A stretch of 64,000 nucleotides of DNA from an uncultured Oscillospiraceae bacterium (GTDB lineage: Bacteria > Bacillota > Clostridia > Oscillospirales > Oscillospiraceae). The notes beneath the pieces are model-generated. The model was not told the DNA's origin. It did not search any database and worked only from the letters and a program-made list of their open reading frames with translations. The stretch spans positions 49,880 through 113,879 of the forward strand of contig CAKTXA010000003.1 of the NCBI GenBank assembly GCA_934631005.1. The letters are read 5' to 3'. Positions within the stretch are counted from its first letter, which is position 1. Each line of letters begins with the position of its first letter. Below are positions 45,395 through 55,278 of the stretch, piece after piece. Made by a program: the position numbers and the translations under genes.

Positions 45395-47227
45395 TCAGAC
45401 TGTCTCGCCGCGCATCATCGCTTCAAAGTGCGCGCGGTCCATCGTCTCATTTTCCAGCAGGAATTCGGCCACCTGCGTGAGTTTTTCAGTATTCTCCCGC
45501 AGCAGACGCTCGCAGACATCATACGCCTGCTGAAGCAGCGTGTGGATCTCGGCGTCAATATCGCCCGCGATGCGCTCGGAATACGGCTTGGTCTTTTCCA
45601 TGCTGCGGCCGACGAAAATTTCGCCCTCCTCCGCGTAGCAGACCGGGCCAATGCGTTCGCTCATGCCGTACTTCGTGACCATCTCGCGCGCAAGCGCCGT
45701 GGCGCGGCGGATGTCGTTGGACGCGCCGGTGGAAACATCGTTCAGCATGATCTGCTCGGCCACGCGGCCGCCCAGCAGCGCGACGATCTCGTCAAACAGC
45801 TCATTGCGTGAGGCATAGCTGCGGTCATCCTGCGGCAGGCTGATGGTCATGCCGCCCGCGCCGCCGCGCGGGACGATGGTGATCTGGTGCACGGGATCCT
45901 GCGCGGGCAGGCGGAACATCGCCACGGCGTGGCCCGCCTCGTGGTAGGCCGTGAGCCTGCGCTCGTCGGGGGAGACAATGCGGCTGCGTTTTTCGGGCCC
46001 GGCGATGACCTTGATCATCGACTGCTCAAGATCGGCGCGCGTGACGGCGGGGTGCTCCCGCTCCACGGCGAGCAGTGCCGCCTCGTTCACGAGGTTTGCC
46101 AGATCCGCGCCGGTGAAGCCCGCCGTTGTTTTGGCGAGCGCCTCAAAATCAACATCGTCGGCGATGGGCTTATCCTTGGCGTGCACGCGCAGGATCTCCT
46201 CACGGCCGCGCCAGTCGGGCGCACCGATGTAGATCTGCCGGTCGAACCGGCCCGGGCGCAGCAGCGCGGGGTCGAGAATATCCTTGCGGTTCGTGGCCGC
46301 CATGACGATGACGCCTTCGTTTTTGCCGAAGCCGTCCATCTCCACGAGCAGCTGGTTGAGCGTCTGCTCGCGCTCGTCATGCCCGCCGCCGAGCCCTGCG
46401 CCGCGCTGACGGCCGACGGCGTCGATCTCGTCGATGAACACGATCGACGGCGCGAGCTTTTTGGCCTGCTGGAACAGGTCACGCACGCGGCTGGCGCCCA
46501 CGCCAACGTACAGCTCCACAAAGTCAGAGCCGGAGATGGAGAAGAACGAGACGTCCGCCTCGCCCGCGACGGCGCGGGCCAGCAGCGTTTTGCCCGTGCC
46601 CGGCGGGCCGACGAGCAGCACGCCGCGCGGCACGCGCGCGCCCATGGCGGCAAAGCGCTTCGGCTCGCGCAAAAAGTCTACGATCTGCTGCAGCTCCGCC
46701 TTTTCCTCCTCTGCGCCGGCGACGTCGTCAAACGTGACGGGGTCGCGCCGGTCGGGGCCGAGCCGCGCGTCGGCGCGGGTGAACTGCGCCATGGCGCCGG
46801 GGCCGCCGCTTGCGCGGTTCTGCACCAGCATCCACACGAACAGCAGCGCCAGACCTGCCAGCACATACGGCAGCACCGCGCGGTACCACGGCGCGGCGGG
46901 GGCGGGCAGATAGTCGTAGGACGTCAGCACACCGTTCGCGCTCTGCGCTGCGATGAGCTTGTCCAGATCCTTATGAAAGGTCTCGATGTCGCCGATCCTG
47001 GCATATGGCGCGGCGGTATCGGGGTCCGCATCGCGCAGCTGCAGCGTGAGCGTGCTGCCTTCCAGCGTAAAGGACTCGACCTGTTCCGTTTCAAACAGGC
47101 CGAGTACCTCAGAATAGGAAAGCTGTTTGGCCGGCGCGGCTGTGAGCCGCCCGACCACCATCACGAGCACGGCAACGACCACCAGGAACAAAAGCGAGGG
47201 GAGCAGGGTATTTTTCCGGTCGTTCAA
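45395..47227 (-). CDS. ftsH: ATP-dependent zinc metalloprotease FtsH
   Basis: A 610-residue membrane-bound AAA+ protease. Two N-terminal membrane helices (residues 9-26 and 117-135) flank the periplasm-like domain. AAA module: Walker [10 protein letters not shown] (206-214), Walker [12 protein letters not shown], second-region-of-homology [20 protein letters not shown]. The protease site is [11 protein letters not shown] with the zinc HExxH. It degrades misfolded membrane proteins and short-lived regulators. Slightly shorter than E. coli FtsH but normal for Clostridia. Follows hpt, as in Bacillus (tilS-hpt-ftsH). Confidence 0.98.
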   Translation of the reverse strand: MNDRKNTLLPSLLFLVVVAVLVMVVGRLTAAPAKQLSYSEVLGLFETEQVESFTLEGSTLTLQLRDADPDTAAPYARIGDIETFHKDLDKLIAAQSANGVLTSYDYLPAPAAPWYRAVLPYVLAGLALLFVWMLVQNRASGGPGAMAQFTRADARLGPDRRDPVTFDDVAGAEEEKAELQQIVDFLREPKRFAAMGARVPRGVLLVGPPGTGKTLLARAVAGEADVSFFSISGSDFVELYVGVGASRVRDLFQQAKKLAPSIVFIDEIDAVGRQRGAGLGGGHDEREQTLNQLLVEMDGFGKNEGVIVMAATNRKDILDPALLRPGRFDRQIYIGAPDWRGREEILRVHAKDKPIADDVDFEALAKTTAGFTGADLANLVNEAALLAVEREHPAVTRADLEQSMIKVIAGPEKRSRIVSPDERRLTAYHEAGHAVAMFRLPAQDPVHQITIVPRGGAGGMTISLPQDDRSYASRNELFDEIVALLGGRVAEQIMLNDVSTGASNDIRRATALAREMVTKYGMSERIGPVCYAEEGEIFVGRSMEKTKPYSERIAGDIDAEIHTLLQQAYDVCERLLRENTEKLTQVAEFLLENETMDRAHFEAMMRGETV

Positions 47228-47252
47228 AAAGAGCCTCCTTGCCGCTCAGGGC

Positions 47253-47816
47253 TCAGTCCTGATAGACCGAGGGCTTGAGCACGCCGACGAACGGCAGATT
47301 GCGGTAATAATCCTCATAGTCCAGCCCGAAGCCGACCACGAACGCCGCCGGGATGGTGAAGCAGGCATAGTCCGGCGTCAGGTCGACCTTACGCCCGGAG
47401 GGCTTGTCGAGCAGGGTGCAGATCTTGACGGAGTTCGGCTTGCGCTGCCGGAACAGGTCGACGATCAGGCGCAGCGTGCTGCCGGAGTCGATGATGTCCT
47501 CCAGAATGATGACGTCGCGGCCCTCGATGTCGTGGTCGATGTCCTTGCGGAACGTCAGCTTGCCGGTGGACGCCGTGCCGCCCTCAAACGAGGTCACGCA
47601 CATGAAATCCTCCTGCACGGGGATGTCGATCGCCGCCGCCATCTCCGCAAAAAACGGGACGACGCCCTTGAGCACGCCCACGAGGATCGGGCGCCTACCG
47701 CGATAGTCCTCGGCGATCTGCTTGCCGACCTCGCGGATGCGCGCGTGGATCTCCTCTTCGGTCACAAGGATCCGCTCAATGTCCTGCATCATGTCAAAGC
47801 TGTTAATCATGGCCAT
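47253..47816 (-). CDS. hpt: Hypoxanthine phosphoribosyltransferase
   Basis: A 187-residue purine salvage enzyme converting hypoxanthine (or guanine) and PRPP to IMP (GMP). Motif I KGVVPFFAEM, motif II VIILEDIIDSGSTL (PRPP loop, two acidic residues), PDYACFTIPAAFVVGFGLDY (base pocket). Start overlaps the tilS stop by 14 bases; the ATG at 47816 has AGAGGAC upstream. In Bacillus, Hpt and TilS bind FtsH expression control; the same gene order is preserved here. Confidence 0.97.
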   Translation of the reverse strand: MAMINSFDMMQDIERILVTEEEIHARIREVGKQIAEDYRGRRPILVGVLKGVVPFFAEMAAAIDIPVQEDFMCVTSFEGGTASTGKLTFRKDIDHDIEGRDVIILEDIIDSGSTLRLIVDLFRQRKPNSVKICTLLDKPSGRKVDLTPDYACFTIPAAFVVGFGLDYEDYYRNLPFVGVLKPSVYQD

Positions 47817-49146
47817 TCGTGTCCTCTTTCTCTATTTTTATGATCAGGGCATCGTCTGCGATGCCTGCCATACGGTCATAAGCGGCCCCCAAGCCGAAAA
47901 CGGCGAGCATGCCGAAGCGGTCGGCGATGACGGGGACCTGATCCCGCTGCGCGCGGGGGAGCTTGCGGTCAATAAACAGCCGCTTGAGCGTTTTGCGCCC
48001 GCCGGGCAGGCGCAGGGCGTCGCCGGCCTGCCGCGGGCGGACGCAGAGCGTGCCCGTGTCAACGTCCGTGCTGCGCAGGGCAAAGACGGTCTTGCCGTCG
48101 GGCCGGGCCGCTTGATCGGAGCCCGCGAACACCCGCAGCGCGAGCTGCGGAAGCCGCGTCCACTGCCCGATCTTGAGCGGAACGGCCTGCCACACAGGGG
48201 CGGAGACTTCGGCGGCGCCCAGCAGCAGCCGGTCATATTCCCGCCGGGCCGTCACGCCGCCGGGCAGATCGCACCGCGCGGCGGGGTCGGGGGAGGTGAT
48301 CAGGCGCAGCACGGCGGCGATATGCCGCTCGGTGAGCCTGGGGATGTGCATGGTCTGCAGAATGGCGCGCACGGCGCGCGCGCGCAGCGCGTCCGGGAGG
48401 GCCGCCAGCGCCGAACAACGCCAGCCGCCTGCGTCACGGGCTTCGTCCAGCGCCTGCCGGACGAGCGCTTCCAGCGCGTCCTCATCGGCGCGCAGGCGCT
48501 GCGTCATCGCGAGCGCGTGCTCCGCCAGCCGCGGGTTTTCGAGCCGCAGCAGCGGCACGACCTGCTGCCGCAGGCGGTTGCGCACGCAGTCGGGCTGCGC
48601 GTTCGTGGAGTCCTCCACGTGGGAAAGATCATTTAACGTCAGATAGTCCAGCACGTCCTGCCGTGTGCAGGGGAGCAGCGGGCGCAGGTATTTGCCCCGC
48701 CGCACCGGGATGCCGCACAGACCGCGCAGCGAGGTGCCGCGGACGAGGTTCAGAAGCACCGTTTCAAGGTTATCGTCAGCGGTGTGCGCCGTGGCGACGA
48801 AGCTGTCCAGCGTTTCAAAAAAGTCGTACCGCATCCGGCGGGCGGCTTCCTCCACGCTCTCGCCGGTCTTCCTCGCGCGCGCGGCAACGTCGCCGCCGGA
48901 GACGGTGAGGGGCACGCCGAGCGCTTGGCACAGCGCGCGGACGAAGGCTTCGTCGCGGTCTGATTCCGCGCCGCGCAGATGGTGGTTATAGTGCGCCGCG
49001 CGCACAGTGATGCGCAGCTCCTTCTGCAGCGAGAGCAGGCAGTGCAGCATCGCCACGGAGTCCGCGCCGCCGGAGACGGCGCAGGTGACGGCGGTATCCT
49101 CCGGCAGCGCCTGCGCGCGCCAGAAGGCGAGCACCTTATCCCTCAT
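47803..49146 (-). CDS. tilS: tRNA(Ile)-lysidine synthetase
   Basis: A 447-residue enzyme that converts C34 of tRNA-Ile(CAU) to lysidine. P-loop CAVSGGADSVAM (residues 22-33), ATAHTADDNLETVLLNLVRG and the LRPLLPCTRQDV segment are diagnostic. A C-terminal domain (GDALRLPGGRKTLKRLFIDRK) binds the acceptor arm. The ATG at 49146 is chosen because it lies at the PP-loop domain edge and overlaps dnaB by only 11 bases; longer readings give non-homologous sequence. Essential function. Confidence 0.96.
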   Translation of the reverse strand: MRDKVLAFWRAQALPEDTAVTCAVSGGADSVAMLHCLLSLQKELRITVRAAHYNHHLRGAESDRDEAFVRALCQALGVPLTVSGGDVAARARKTGESVEEAARRMRYDFFETLDSFVATAHTADDNLETVLLNLVRGTSLRGLCGIPVRRGKYLRPLLPCTRQDVLDYLTLNDLSHVEDSTNAQPDCVRNRLRQQVVPLLRLENPRLAEHALAMTQRLRADEDALEALVRQALDEARDAGGWRCSALAALPDALRARAVRAILQTMHIPRLTERHIAAVLRLITSPDPAARCDLPGGVTARREYDRLLLGAAEVSAPVWQAVPLKIGQWTRLPQLALRVFAGSDQAARPDGKTVFALRSTDVDTGTLCVRPRQAGDALRLPGGRKTLKRLFIDRKLPRAQRDQVPVIADRFGMLAVFGLGAAYDRMAGIADDALIIKIEKEDTNGHD

Positions 49147-50473
49147 GCTTCCACTCCAGGTCGGAGAAGGTGGTGAACTGCGGCAGCCATTGCAGCTTGA
49201 CCGTGCCGGTCTCGCCGTGACGGTTTTTGGCAACGATGCACTCGGCGATGTTCTTCTCCTCCGAGTTCTCGTTATAGTAGTCGTCGCGATAGATGAACAT
49301 GACCGAGTCGGCATCCTGCTCGATGGCGCCGGATTCGCGCAGATCGGAGAGCATGGGGCGCTTGTTCGTGCGGCTCTCGTTGGCACGGGAGAGCTGGCTG
49401 AGACAGATGACCGGCACGTTCAGCTCCTTGGCCATGATCTTGAGCGCGCGGGAGATCTCACTGACGACGTTCACGCGGTTCTCGCCCGTTTTGCCGGGGG
49501 CCGCGGCGGTCATCAATTGCAGATAGTCGATGAGCACCAGCCCGAGATTGTCGAGCCGGCGGCATTTGGCGTTCATCTCCGCCACGGTGATGGACGGGTT
49601 GTCGTCCACACGAATATCGGTCTGGCTGAGCGCGGAGGAGGCGATGGACAGCTTCGCCCAGTCCTCATCCGTCAGCTGGCCGGTGACGAGCTTTTGATTA
49701 TCCAGAAAGCTCTCATTCGACAGCAGGCGCAGCGCAAGCTGCTCCCGCGACATTTCCAGAGAAAAGAACGCGACGGTCTTGGGATATTTTTTCGCCACGT
49801 TCAGCGCGATGTTGAGCCCCAGCGACGTCTTGCCCATGCCGGGACGGCCCGCGATGAGCAGAAGGTCGGACTTGTTAAGCCCGCTGATCTTGCGGTCCAG
49901 ATCGTGCAGGCCGGTGGAGAGGCCCGGGATGGTGCTGTCGGACTGCGCCAGCTCCTCGAGCCGGTCATAGACGCTCACGAGCACCTTGCCGATGTGCTGC
50001 AGGCTGTCGCCGGAGTTTTCGCGGCGGAGCGAAAAGACCTTTTTTTCTGCGGCCTCCAGCATATCCTGCGCGGTGCCGCTGCCGTCGTAGACCATTTCGT
50101 TGATCTCGTCCGCGGTGGTGGACAGGTCGCGCATGAGCGCCTTGTCGTGCACGATGGCGCAGTACTGCTTCACATTCGCCGCCGTGGGCGTGATCTGCAG
50201 CAGCTGCGCGATATAGTCGTAGGAACGCTGCTCGTCATAGACGCCGCGCTCCTTCATCTTATCCAGAACGGTGACAGGGTCGATGCGCTCAGAGAAGTTG
50301 AACATCGCATAGATGGTCTCGTAGATCTCGCGGTTCTGGCGGAGATAGAACTCCTCCGGGCGGAGCATCCCGATCACATCCGGCACGCAGCGCTCGTCGA
50401 TGAGCATGGAGCCGAGCACCGACTGCTCTGCCTCCAGCGCCTGCGGCGCCTGCCGTGTGAGCAGATCATCCAT
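49136..50473 (-). CDS. dnaB: Replicative DNA helicase DnaB
   Basis: A 445-residue hexameric helicase. N-terminal LEAEQSVLGSMLIDERC and the DnaB-N helices lead to Walker A IAGRPGMGKTSLGL, Walker B VLIDYLQLM, and the SDLRESGAIEQDADSVMFIYRDDYY motif with the arginine finger. It unwinds DNA at the fork together with DnaG. Position after rplI is conserved in Firmicutes. Forty bases separate rplI and dnaB. Normal length. Confidence 0.98.
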   Translation of the reverse strand: MDDLLTRQAPQALEAEQSVLGSMLIDERCVPDVIGMLRPEEFYLRQNREIYETIYAMFNFSERIDPVTVLDKMKERGVYDEQRSYDYIAQLLQITPTAANVKQYCAIVHDKALMRDLSTTADEINEMVYDGSGTAQDMLEAAEKKVFSLRRENSGDSLQHIGKVLVSVYDRLEELAQSDSTIPGLSTGLHDLDRKISGLNKSDLLLIAGRPGMGKTSLGLNIALNVAKKYPKTVAFFSLEMSREQLALRLLSNESFLDNQKLVTGQLTDEDWAKLSIASSALSQTDIRVDDNPSITVAEMNAKCRRLDNLGLVLIDYLQLMTAAAPGKTGENRVNVVSEISRALKIMAKELNVPVICLSQLSRANESRTNKRPMLSDLRESGAIEQDADSVMFIYRDDYYNENSEEKNIAECIVAKNRHGETGTVKLQWLPQFTTFSDLEWKHEG

Positions 50474-50513
50474 ACGATCTCACTTCCTTTCGGGGCCGCG
50501 CCCTGCGCGGGAA

Positions 50514-50960
50514 TTACGCTTCCTTGACCTCGACCTTCAGGTCGCCGGTGATCTCATAGCCGAGCTTGCACTTGACGGTGTACACGCCGGTCGTTTTGAT
50601 CGGCTCGTCCAGCACGATCTTGCGCTTGTCGAGCTTGATAGACTGCTGCTGCTCCAGGGCGTCGGCAATTTCGGTGTTGGTGACCGAGCCGAACAGACGC
50701 CCCGCGCCGCCGCCCTTGGCGGTGACGGTGAGGGTGAAGTCCTTCATCTTCTTGCTGATCTCCAGCGCCTCGGCACGCTCCTTGGCCTGACGCTCCTGCG
50801 TGGCCTTGTCGTTCATGCGCATGGTGTTCAGATTGTCGGCGTTTGCCTCCTGCGCCAGCTTTTTCGGCAGCAGATAGTTGCGGGCGTAGCCGTCAGAGAC
50901 CTCGATCATCTGCCCGCGCTTGCCCTTGCCGCGGATGTCCTGTGTCAAAATAACCTTCAT
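50514..50960 (-). CDS. rplI: 50S ribosomal protein L9
   Basis: A 148-residue protein opening MKVILTQDIRGKGKRGQM, then VSDGYARNYLLPKKLAQEA, the conserved N-terminal RNA-binding domain. The long linker helix (RMNDKATQERQAKERAEALE) and C-terminal domain (FGSVTNTEIADALEQQ) follow. It binds 23S rRNA near the L1 stalk. The ATG at 50960 has AAGGGG 8 bases upstream; TTG at 50966 is in frame but less likely. Lies 34 bases after gdpP. Confidence 0.97.
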   Translation of the reverse strand: MKVILTQDIRGKGKRGQMIEVSDGYARNYLLPKKLAQEANADNLNTMRMNDKATQERQAKERAEALEISKKMKDFTLTVTAKGGGAGRLFGSVTNTEIADALEQQQSIKLDKRKIVLDEPIKTTGVYTVKCKLGYEITGDLKVEVKEA

Positions 50961-50994
50961 GTTCAAGACCCCTTTCGGATGTTAGTTCTAAAAT

Positions 50995-53016
50995 TCAGGT
51001 GTTTTCGTAGAATTTGTCGATGGATGCGACCAGCGCTTCCAGCACCTCGCGCAGGGGCTTGCCCCTGACCTGCGCGCCGGCCGTTGCGGCGTTGCCGCCG
51101 CCGCCGAGCGGCTCCAGCACGACCTGCACGTTGCACTCGCCGATGGAGCGGGCGGAGATGATGACCTGCTCGCCCGCGGGATAGAGGACGAAGGACGTGA
51201 GGATGCCGGAGATATTCAGCAGCTCATCGGCCGCCTGCGCCGCCACGGTGCGGGAGATGGTGCGGTCATAGGCGGAGATGGCGATCTCGTTGCGGTACAG
51301 CCGCGCCGCCTGCACCACGCGGTAGCGGGCGACGGTGGCTTCCAGATCGCTCTGGAAGAGCTTTTTGACGTCCACGGTGTCGGCCCCGGTGCGGCGCAGG
51401 AACGCCGCCGCTTCAAATGTGCGCGAGCCGGTGCGGACGCTGAAATTCTTCGTGTCGAGCACGATGCCCGCCAGCAGCGCCTGCGCCTCGAGCGGGCGAA
51501 TATCGCCGGGATCGAGCGCGTACTGCAAGACCTCCGTGACCAGCTCCGATGCTGACGACGAGAACGGCTCATGCAGATTCAGCACGATCTGCTCGATATA
51601 GTCCGCCGCGCGGCGGTGATGGTCGATGACGGCCACACGCGGGATGGACTCCAGCAGCGCCTTCGACTCCACCTGATCGGGGCGGTTCGTGTCGACGATG
51701 ATGAGCAGGCTGTGGCTGTCGGCCTCGACCAGTGCGTCCTCGCCGGAGATGAACAGGTCGCGGTATTCCGGCTGCGCGCGCAGCTCCTCGATGAGCGAGC
51801 CCGCGGCGTTATTTTCCAGATCGAGCACGATGCGCACGCGGCGCTCTTTTTTGCGGCACAGGCTCACAAGGCCTACCGCCGCGCCGACGGAGTCGAGGTC
51901 GGCCATGCGGTGGCCCATGATGAACACCTGGCTCGACTGCGCGATGAGCTCCGACAGGGAGCTTGCCACCACGCGGGACTTGACCTTGGTGCGCCGCTCT
52001 GTTTCCTTGGTGCGGCCGCCGAAGAACGTGAAGTTATAGCGGTCCTTGATGACAGCCTGATCGCCGCCGCGGGAGAGGGACATCTCGATCGCGAGCATGG
52101 CGAAGTTGTAATTTTCCTCAAACGACTGCCCGTCCTTGCCGATGCCAAGCGACACCGTGGCCGCCACGCCCGAGGGGTTGACGACGGCGCGGATGCTCTC
52201 GAGCAGGACGAATTTTTCGTTTTGCAGGGCGGTGAGATCCTTGCTCTCAAAAATAAGCAAGTAGCGGTTGCGCTCAACCTTGCGCATGAGCGCGTGGCGC
52301 TCGCCCAGCCAGTTCTGGATGGTCTCGTTGATCTGCGCGTCCAGATTGGAGATCTTGCCGTCGGAGAGGTTGTTGGTCAGCTCGTCGTAGTTGTCGATGA
52401 GCACGATCGACACGATCGGCCGCGTGCGGAGGTATTCGTCGCGGATGTTGAACATCTCGGTCATGTCCGCAAAGTAGACGGTGGCGAGCTTCACGGTCGC
52501 CTCGTCCTCCTCCGAGCGGACGTAGTTGCCGTACACGCGGTAGCGGCGGCCACCGATGTGCTGGTCGCCGGGCAGCTCGCTGCGGCCCTCACGCAGCCAC
52601 TCGGTGGTAAAGCCGGGGATAATGGCGTCCATGGTCTGATAGCGGGTGGAATCCGTGAGGCCCGTGATGGCATAGAACGCGTCGTTGCCCCAGATGATCT
52701 CATTTTCCGGCAGATGCAGCACGGCCATGGGAAACGGCGTCCCCGAGTGGACGGACACGCCCACGGAGTCGGTCGCGCTCTGGACGTATTCCATGAGCGT
52801 CCGCTTGCGCCGCGCGAAGCGGATGCGGCTGACGGCAAAGACCAGCACGGTGAGCGCCAGCTCGCACACGGCGAGGATGGCGATGAGCATTTCACCCTTT
52901 TGCAGATAGAGATAACCCACCGCGGCGGTCGCCGCTGAGAACAGGAGCATGATCACGCAGTACCAGATCACACCCGGCTGCAAAAGCTTTGAAATATGGC
53001 GGTTCAGGGACGGCAC
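50995..53016 (-). CDS. gdpP: Cyclic-di-AMP phosphodiesterase GdpP (DHH family)
   Basis: A 673-residue membrane protein. Two N-terminal helices (VIWYCVIMLLFSAATAAVGY and IAILAVCELALTVLVFAV), a PAS-like domain, a degenerate GGDEF domain (IVLIDNYDELTNNLSDGK) and DHH/DHHA1 catalytic domains (HRMADLDSVGAAVG, VAVIDHHRRAADYI and ECNVQVVLEPLGGGGNAATAGAQ). It would hydrolyse c-di-AMP. GTG at 53016 touches AGGAGG, so the true start may be CTG a few codons on. It heads the eight-gene operon, as gdpP-rplI-dnaB does in many Firmicutes. Confidence 0.95.
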   Translation of the reverse strand: MPSLNRHISKLLQPGVIWYCVIMLLFSAATAAVGYLYLQKGEMLIAILAVCELALTVLVFAVSRIRFARRKRTLMEYVQSATDSVGVSVHSGTPFPMAVLHLPENEIIWGNDAFYAITGLTDSTRYQTMDAIIPGFTTEWLREGRSELPGDQHIGGRRYRVYGNYVRSEEDEATVKLATVYFADMTEMFNIRDEYLRTRPIVSIVLIDNYDELTNNLSDGKISNLDAQINETIQNWLGERHALMRKVERNRYLLIFESKDLTALQNEKFVLLESIRAVVNPSGVAATVSLGIGKDGQSFEENYNFAMLAIEMSLSRGGDQAVIKDRYNFTFFGGRTKETERRTKVKSRVVASSLSELIAQSSQVFIMGHRMADLDSVGAAVGLVSLCRKKERRVRIVLDLENNAAGSLIEELRAQPEYRDLFISGEDALVEADSHSLLIIVDTNRPDQVESKALLESIPRVAVIDHHRRAADYIEQIVLNLHEPFSSSASELVTEVLQYALDPGDIRPLEAQALLAGIVLDTKNFSVRTGSRTFEAAAFLRRTGADTVDVKKLFQSDLEATVARYRVVQAARLYRNEIAISAYDRTISRTVAAQAADELLNISGILTSFVLYPAGEQVIISARSIGECNVQVVLEPLGGGGNAATAGAQVRGKPLREVLEALVASIDKFYENT

Positions 53017-53053
53017 CTCCTCGCGTGGGTAAGATGACCCAAAATGATTTTAT

Positions 53054-53082
53054 ATTATAGCAGAGTACTCGGCGAAACACAA
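53054..53082 (-). promoter_or_regulatory. Promoter of the gdpP operon
   Basis: Minus strand TTGTGT (53082-53077), 17 bases, TATAAT (53059-53054). It is the only clear promoter upstream of the eight-gene run to 44535. Confidence 0.75.
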
Positions 53083-53199
53083 GCACGATGTCGGCTTTTT
53101 TCGAGGATCCTCGCCGCGGCGGCGGGCGGGAAAAACAGCCGCAATTCGCAAGTTCGACAAAAAACATAAAAAATAATTGTATACTTTGGCGAAAAACTA

Positions 53200-53208
53200 T
53201 GCTATAAT
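53200..53208 (+). promoter_or_regulatory. Extended -10 promoter of rnjA
   Basis: TGCTATAAT at 53200-53208 is an extended -10 box. The -35 area (53180-53186, TATACTT) is weak. Transcription would start near 53215, about 260 bases before the rnjA start. Confidence 0.65.
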
Positions 53209-53214
53209 ACACTA

Positions 53215-53476
53215 CAGAGTGCGCCGTGCAGTCAGGCGGCGCGTTTGATTTGTGCTTTTGCGCCCCATGGCGCATCGGGATAGAAGCAAGTCCATACACA
53301 TGCGTAGATCGGCATGGAGCGTCCGGCGATGCAGGGCCGGGCGGACGCGCCGGTGTACGCGGCTTTACACTGCCCGTCTGCCGCGTTCGGCAGGGGACGG
53401 TGCGGCGGCGCATTGCGCCGAAAAACGACAATATTACATTTTTTAACGAATCGAAAATCAGAAAGGTGACTACATT
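53215..53476 (+). other. Long structured 5' leader of rnjA
   Basis: GC-rich leader of about 260 bases with several stems, for example GCGCC/GGCGC at 53221-53242, TGCGCC/GGCGCA at 53259-53274, and GGCGCATTGCGCC at 53407-53419. The last 60 bases are A/T rich and hold the SD AAAGGTG. No credible gene. Long leaders allow RNase-mediated autoregulation, as known for RNase E in Proteobacteria; that use here is inference. With the two promoters it covers the gap 53017-53476. Confidence 0.5.
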
Positions 53477-55132
53477 TTGGCAGAAAAACTGAAAATCATC
53501 CCCCTTGGCGGTCTGAACGAGATCGGCAAGAATATGACCGTTTTGGAATACGGCAAGGACATTATCATCATCGACTGCGGGCTCGGCTTCCCGGAGGACG
53601 ATATGTACGGCGTGGATCTCGTGATCGCGGATATGTCGTATCTGGTGAAGAACCAGCAGAAGATCCGCGGGCTGTTCCTCACGCATGGGCATGAGGATCA
53701 CATCGGCGGCATCCCCTACGCCATGCAGGAATTCAAGTGCCCCATCCACGCCACGCGCCTGACGGCGGGGCTTGTGAACCTCAAGCTGGAGGAACACCAT
53801 CTGGAAAAGAGCGTCAAGCTCTTTACGCACGAGGCGGGCGAGGTCGTGAAGGCGGGCTGCTTCACGGTGGAGTTCATCCACGTGAACCATTCGATCGCGG
53901 ACGCGGTCGCGTTTGCCATCAAAACGCCGGTCGGCACCGTGATCTTTACCGGCGACTTCAAGATCGACTCGGCCTCGGAGGACGGCATGATCGACCTGAC
54001 GCGCTTCGGCGAGCTGGGGCGCGAGGGCGTGCTGGCGCTGCTGTGCGATTCCACGAATGTGGAGCGGCCGGGCTTTACGCCGTCGGAGCGGGTCGTGGCC
54101 GACAGCTTTGACCGGCAGTTCGCCGGGTGCAACCAGCGCATCATCGTCACGACGTTCGCATCCAACGCCTTCCGCATCCAGAGCCTGCTTTCGGTGGCGC
54201 ACAAATACGGGCGCAAGGTCGCCGTGACCGGGCGCAGCATGGAAAACATCCTCAAGGTCTCCACGGAGCTGGGCTATCTCAAGATCCCGAACGGCACGCT
54301 CGTGGACATCAACGCCATCAAATCGCTGCCGAAGAACAAGGTCGTCATCGTCTCCACCGGCTCGCAGGGCGAAAATATGTCCGCCCTGTACCGCATGGCC
54401 TTTTCCGGCCACCGGCAGGTCGAGATCCAGGCGGGCGACCGCGTGATCATCTCCGCCTCCGCCATCCCCGGCAACGAAAAGGCCGTCAGCCGCATCATCA
54501 ATGAGCTGTACCGCAAGGGCGCGGAGGTCGTGTATGACAAGCTGGCCGACCTGCATGTCTCGGGCCACGCCTGCCGCGAGGAGCTCAAGATCATCCATGC
54601 GCTCACAAAGCCGCGCTTCTTTATCCCTGTGCACGGCGAGCAGCGCCACCTGCAGGCGCATTCCAAGCTGGCGCAGAGCATGGGCATGAGCCCGAAGGAT
54701 ATTTTTATCAGCGACATCGGCAAGGTGCTGGAGCTGACGAAGGCCACGTGCAAATGGGGCGGCACCGTGCCCGCGGGCAAGGTGCTCGTGGACGGCACGG
54801 GTGTGGGCGATGTGGGCAGCGTTGTCCTGCGCGACCGCAAGCATCTGGCGCAGGACGGCATGATCGTGGTGGTCGTGAACATCTCGTCGGAGGACGGCAG
54901 CGTCATCACGGGGCCGGACATCATCACGCGCGGCTTTGTGTATGTGAAGGAGTCGGAGGACCTGATGGACGCGCTGCGCTCCGTGGCCGCGCACGCCATC
55001 GACCGCAGCCGCTCCGGTGGCCGCAGCGACTGGGGCGTTTTGAAGGCGAACATCAAAAACGACCTCTCCGGCTACCTCTTCAAGACCACCAAGCGCAACC
55101 CGATGATCCTGCCGGTCATCATGGAGATCTGA
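53477..55132 (+). CDS. rnjA: Ribonuclease J
   Basis: A 551-residue metallo-beta-lactamase/beta-CASP nuclease with endonuclease and 5'-3' exonuclease activity on RNA. MIPLGG-type start KIIPLGGLNEIGKNM, zinc motif FLTHGHEDHIGGIP (H70, H72, D74, H75), FTGDFKIDS and the ISASAIPGNEKAVSR beta-CASP block. The C-terminal domain ends LIRKTTKRNPMILPVIMEI-like. Start is TTG at 53477 behind AAAGGTG; no ATG is available. TTG initiation may limit yield together with the leader. Length is typical. Confidence 0.96.
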   Translation: MAEKLKIIPLGGLNEIGKNMTVLEYGKDIIIIDCGLGFPEDDMYGVDLVIADMSYLVKNQQKIRGLFLTHGHEDHIGGIPYAMQEFKCPIHATRLTAGLVNLKLEEHHLEKSVKLFTHEAGEVVKAGCFTVEFIHVNHSIADAVAFAIKTPVGTVIFTGDFKIDSASEDGMIDLTRFGELGREGVLALLCDSTNVERPGFTPSERVVADSFDRQFAGCNQRIIVTTFASNAFRIQSLLSVAHKYGRKVAVTGRSMENILKVSTELGYLKIPNGTLVDINAIKSLPKNKVVIVSTGSQGENMSALYRMAFSGHRQVEIQAGDRVIISASAIPGNEKAVSRIINELYRKGAEVVYDKLADLHVSGHACREELKIIHALTKPRFFIPVHGEQRHLQAHSKLAQSMGMSPKDIFISDIGKVLELTKATCKWGGTVPAGKVLVDGTGVGDVGSVVLRDRKHLAQDGMIVVVVNISSEDGSVITGPDIITRGFVYVKESEDLMDALRSVAAHAIDRSRSGGRSDWGVLKANIKNDLSGYLFKTTKRNPMILPVIMEI

Positions 55133-55190
55133 CACGATAGAGCCTAAAAAGAGAAAAGAGATAAAAATCTGATATTTTTTGTGAAAAGTC

Positions 55191-55220
55191 TTGCAAAAAT
55201 GTCGGCTGTGGGTGTATAAT
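55191..55220 (+). promoter_or_regulatory. Promoter of sigA
   Basis: TTGCAA (55191-55196), 18 bases, TATAAT (55215-55220), about 55 bases before the start codon. Confidence 0.75.
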
Positions 55221-55278
55221 AAATCGTTGCGCGGCATAGACTGCGCACGACGATACACGAATGAGGATGAGCTGAGAG

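Noticed and set aside
53017..53476. Replication origin at the divergent strand switch
   Set aside because: No DnaA-box cluster, no dnaA or dnaN nearby; the gap is accounted for by two promoters and a leader.
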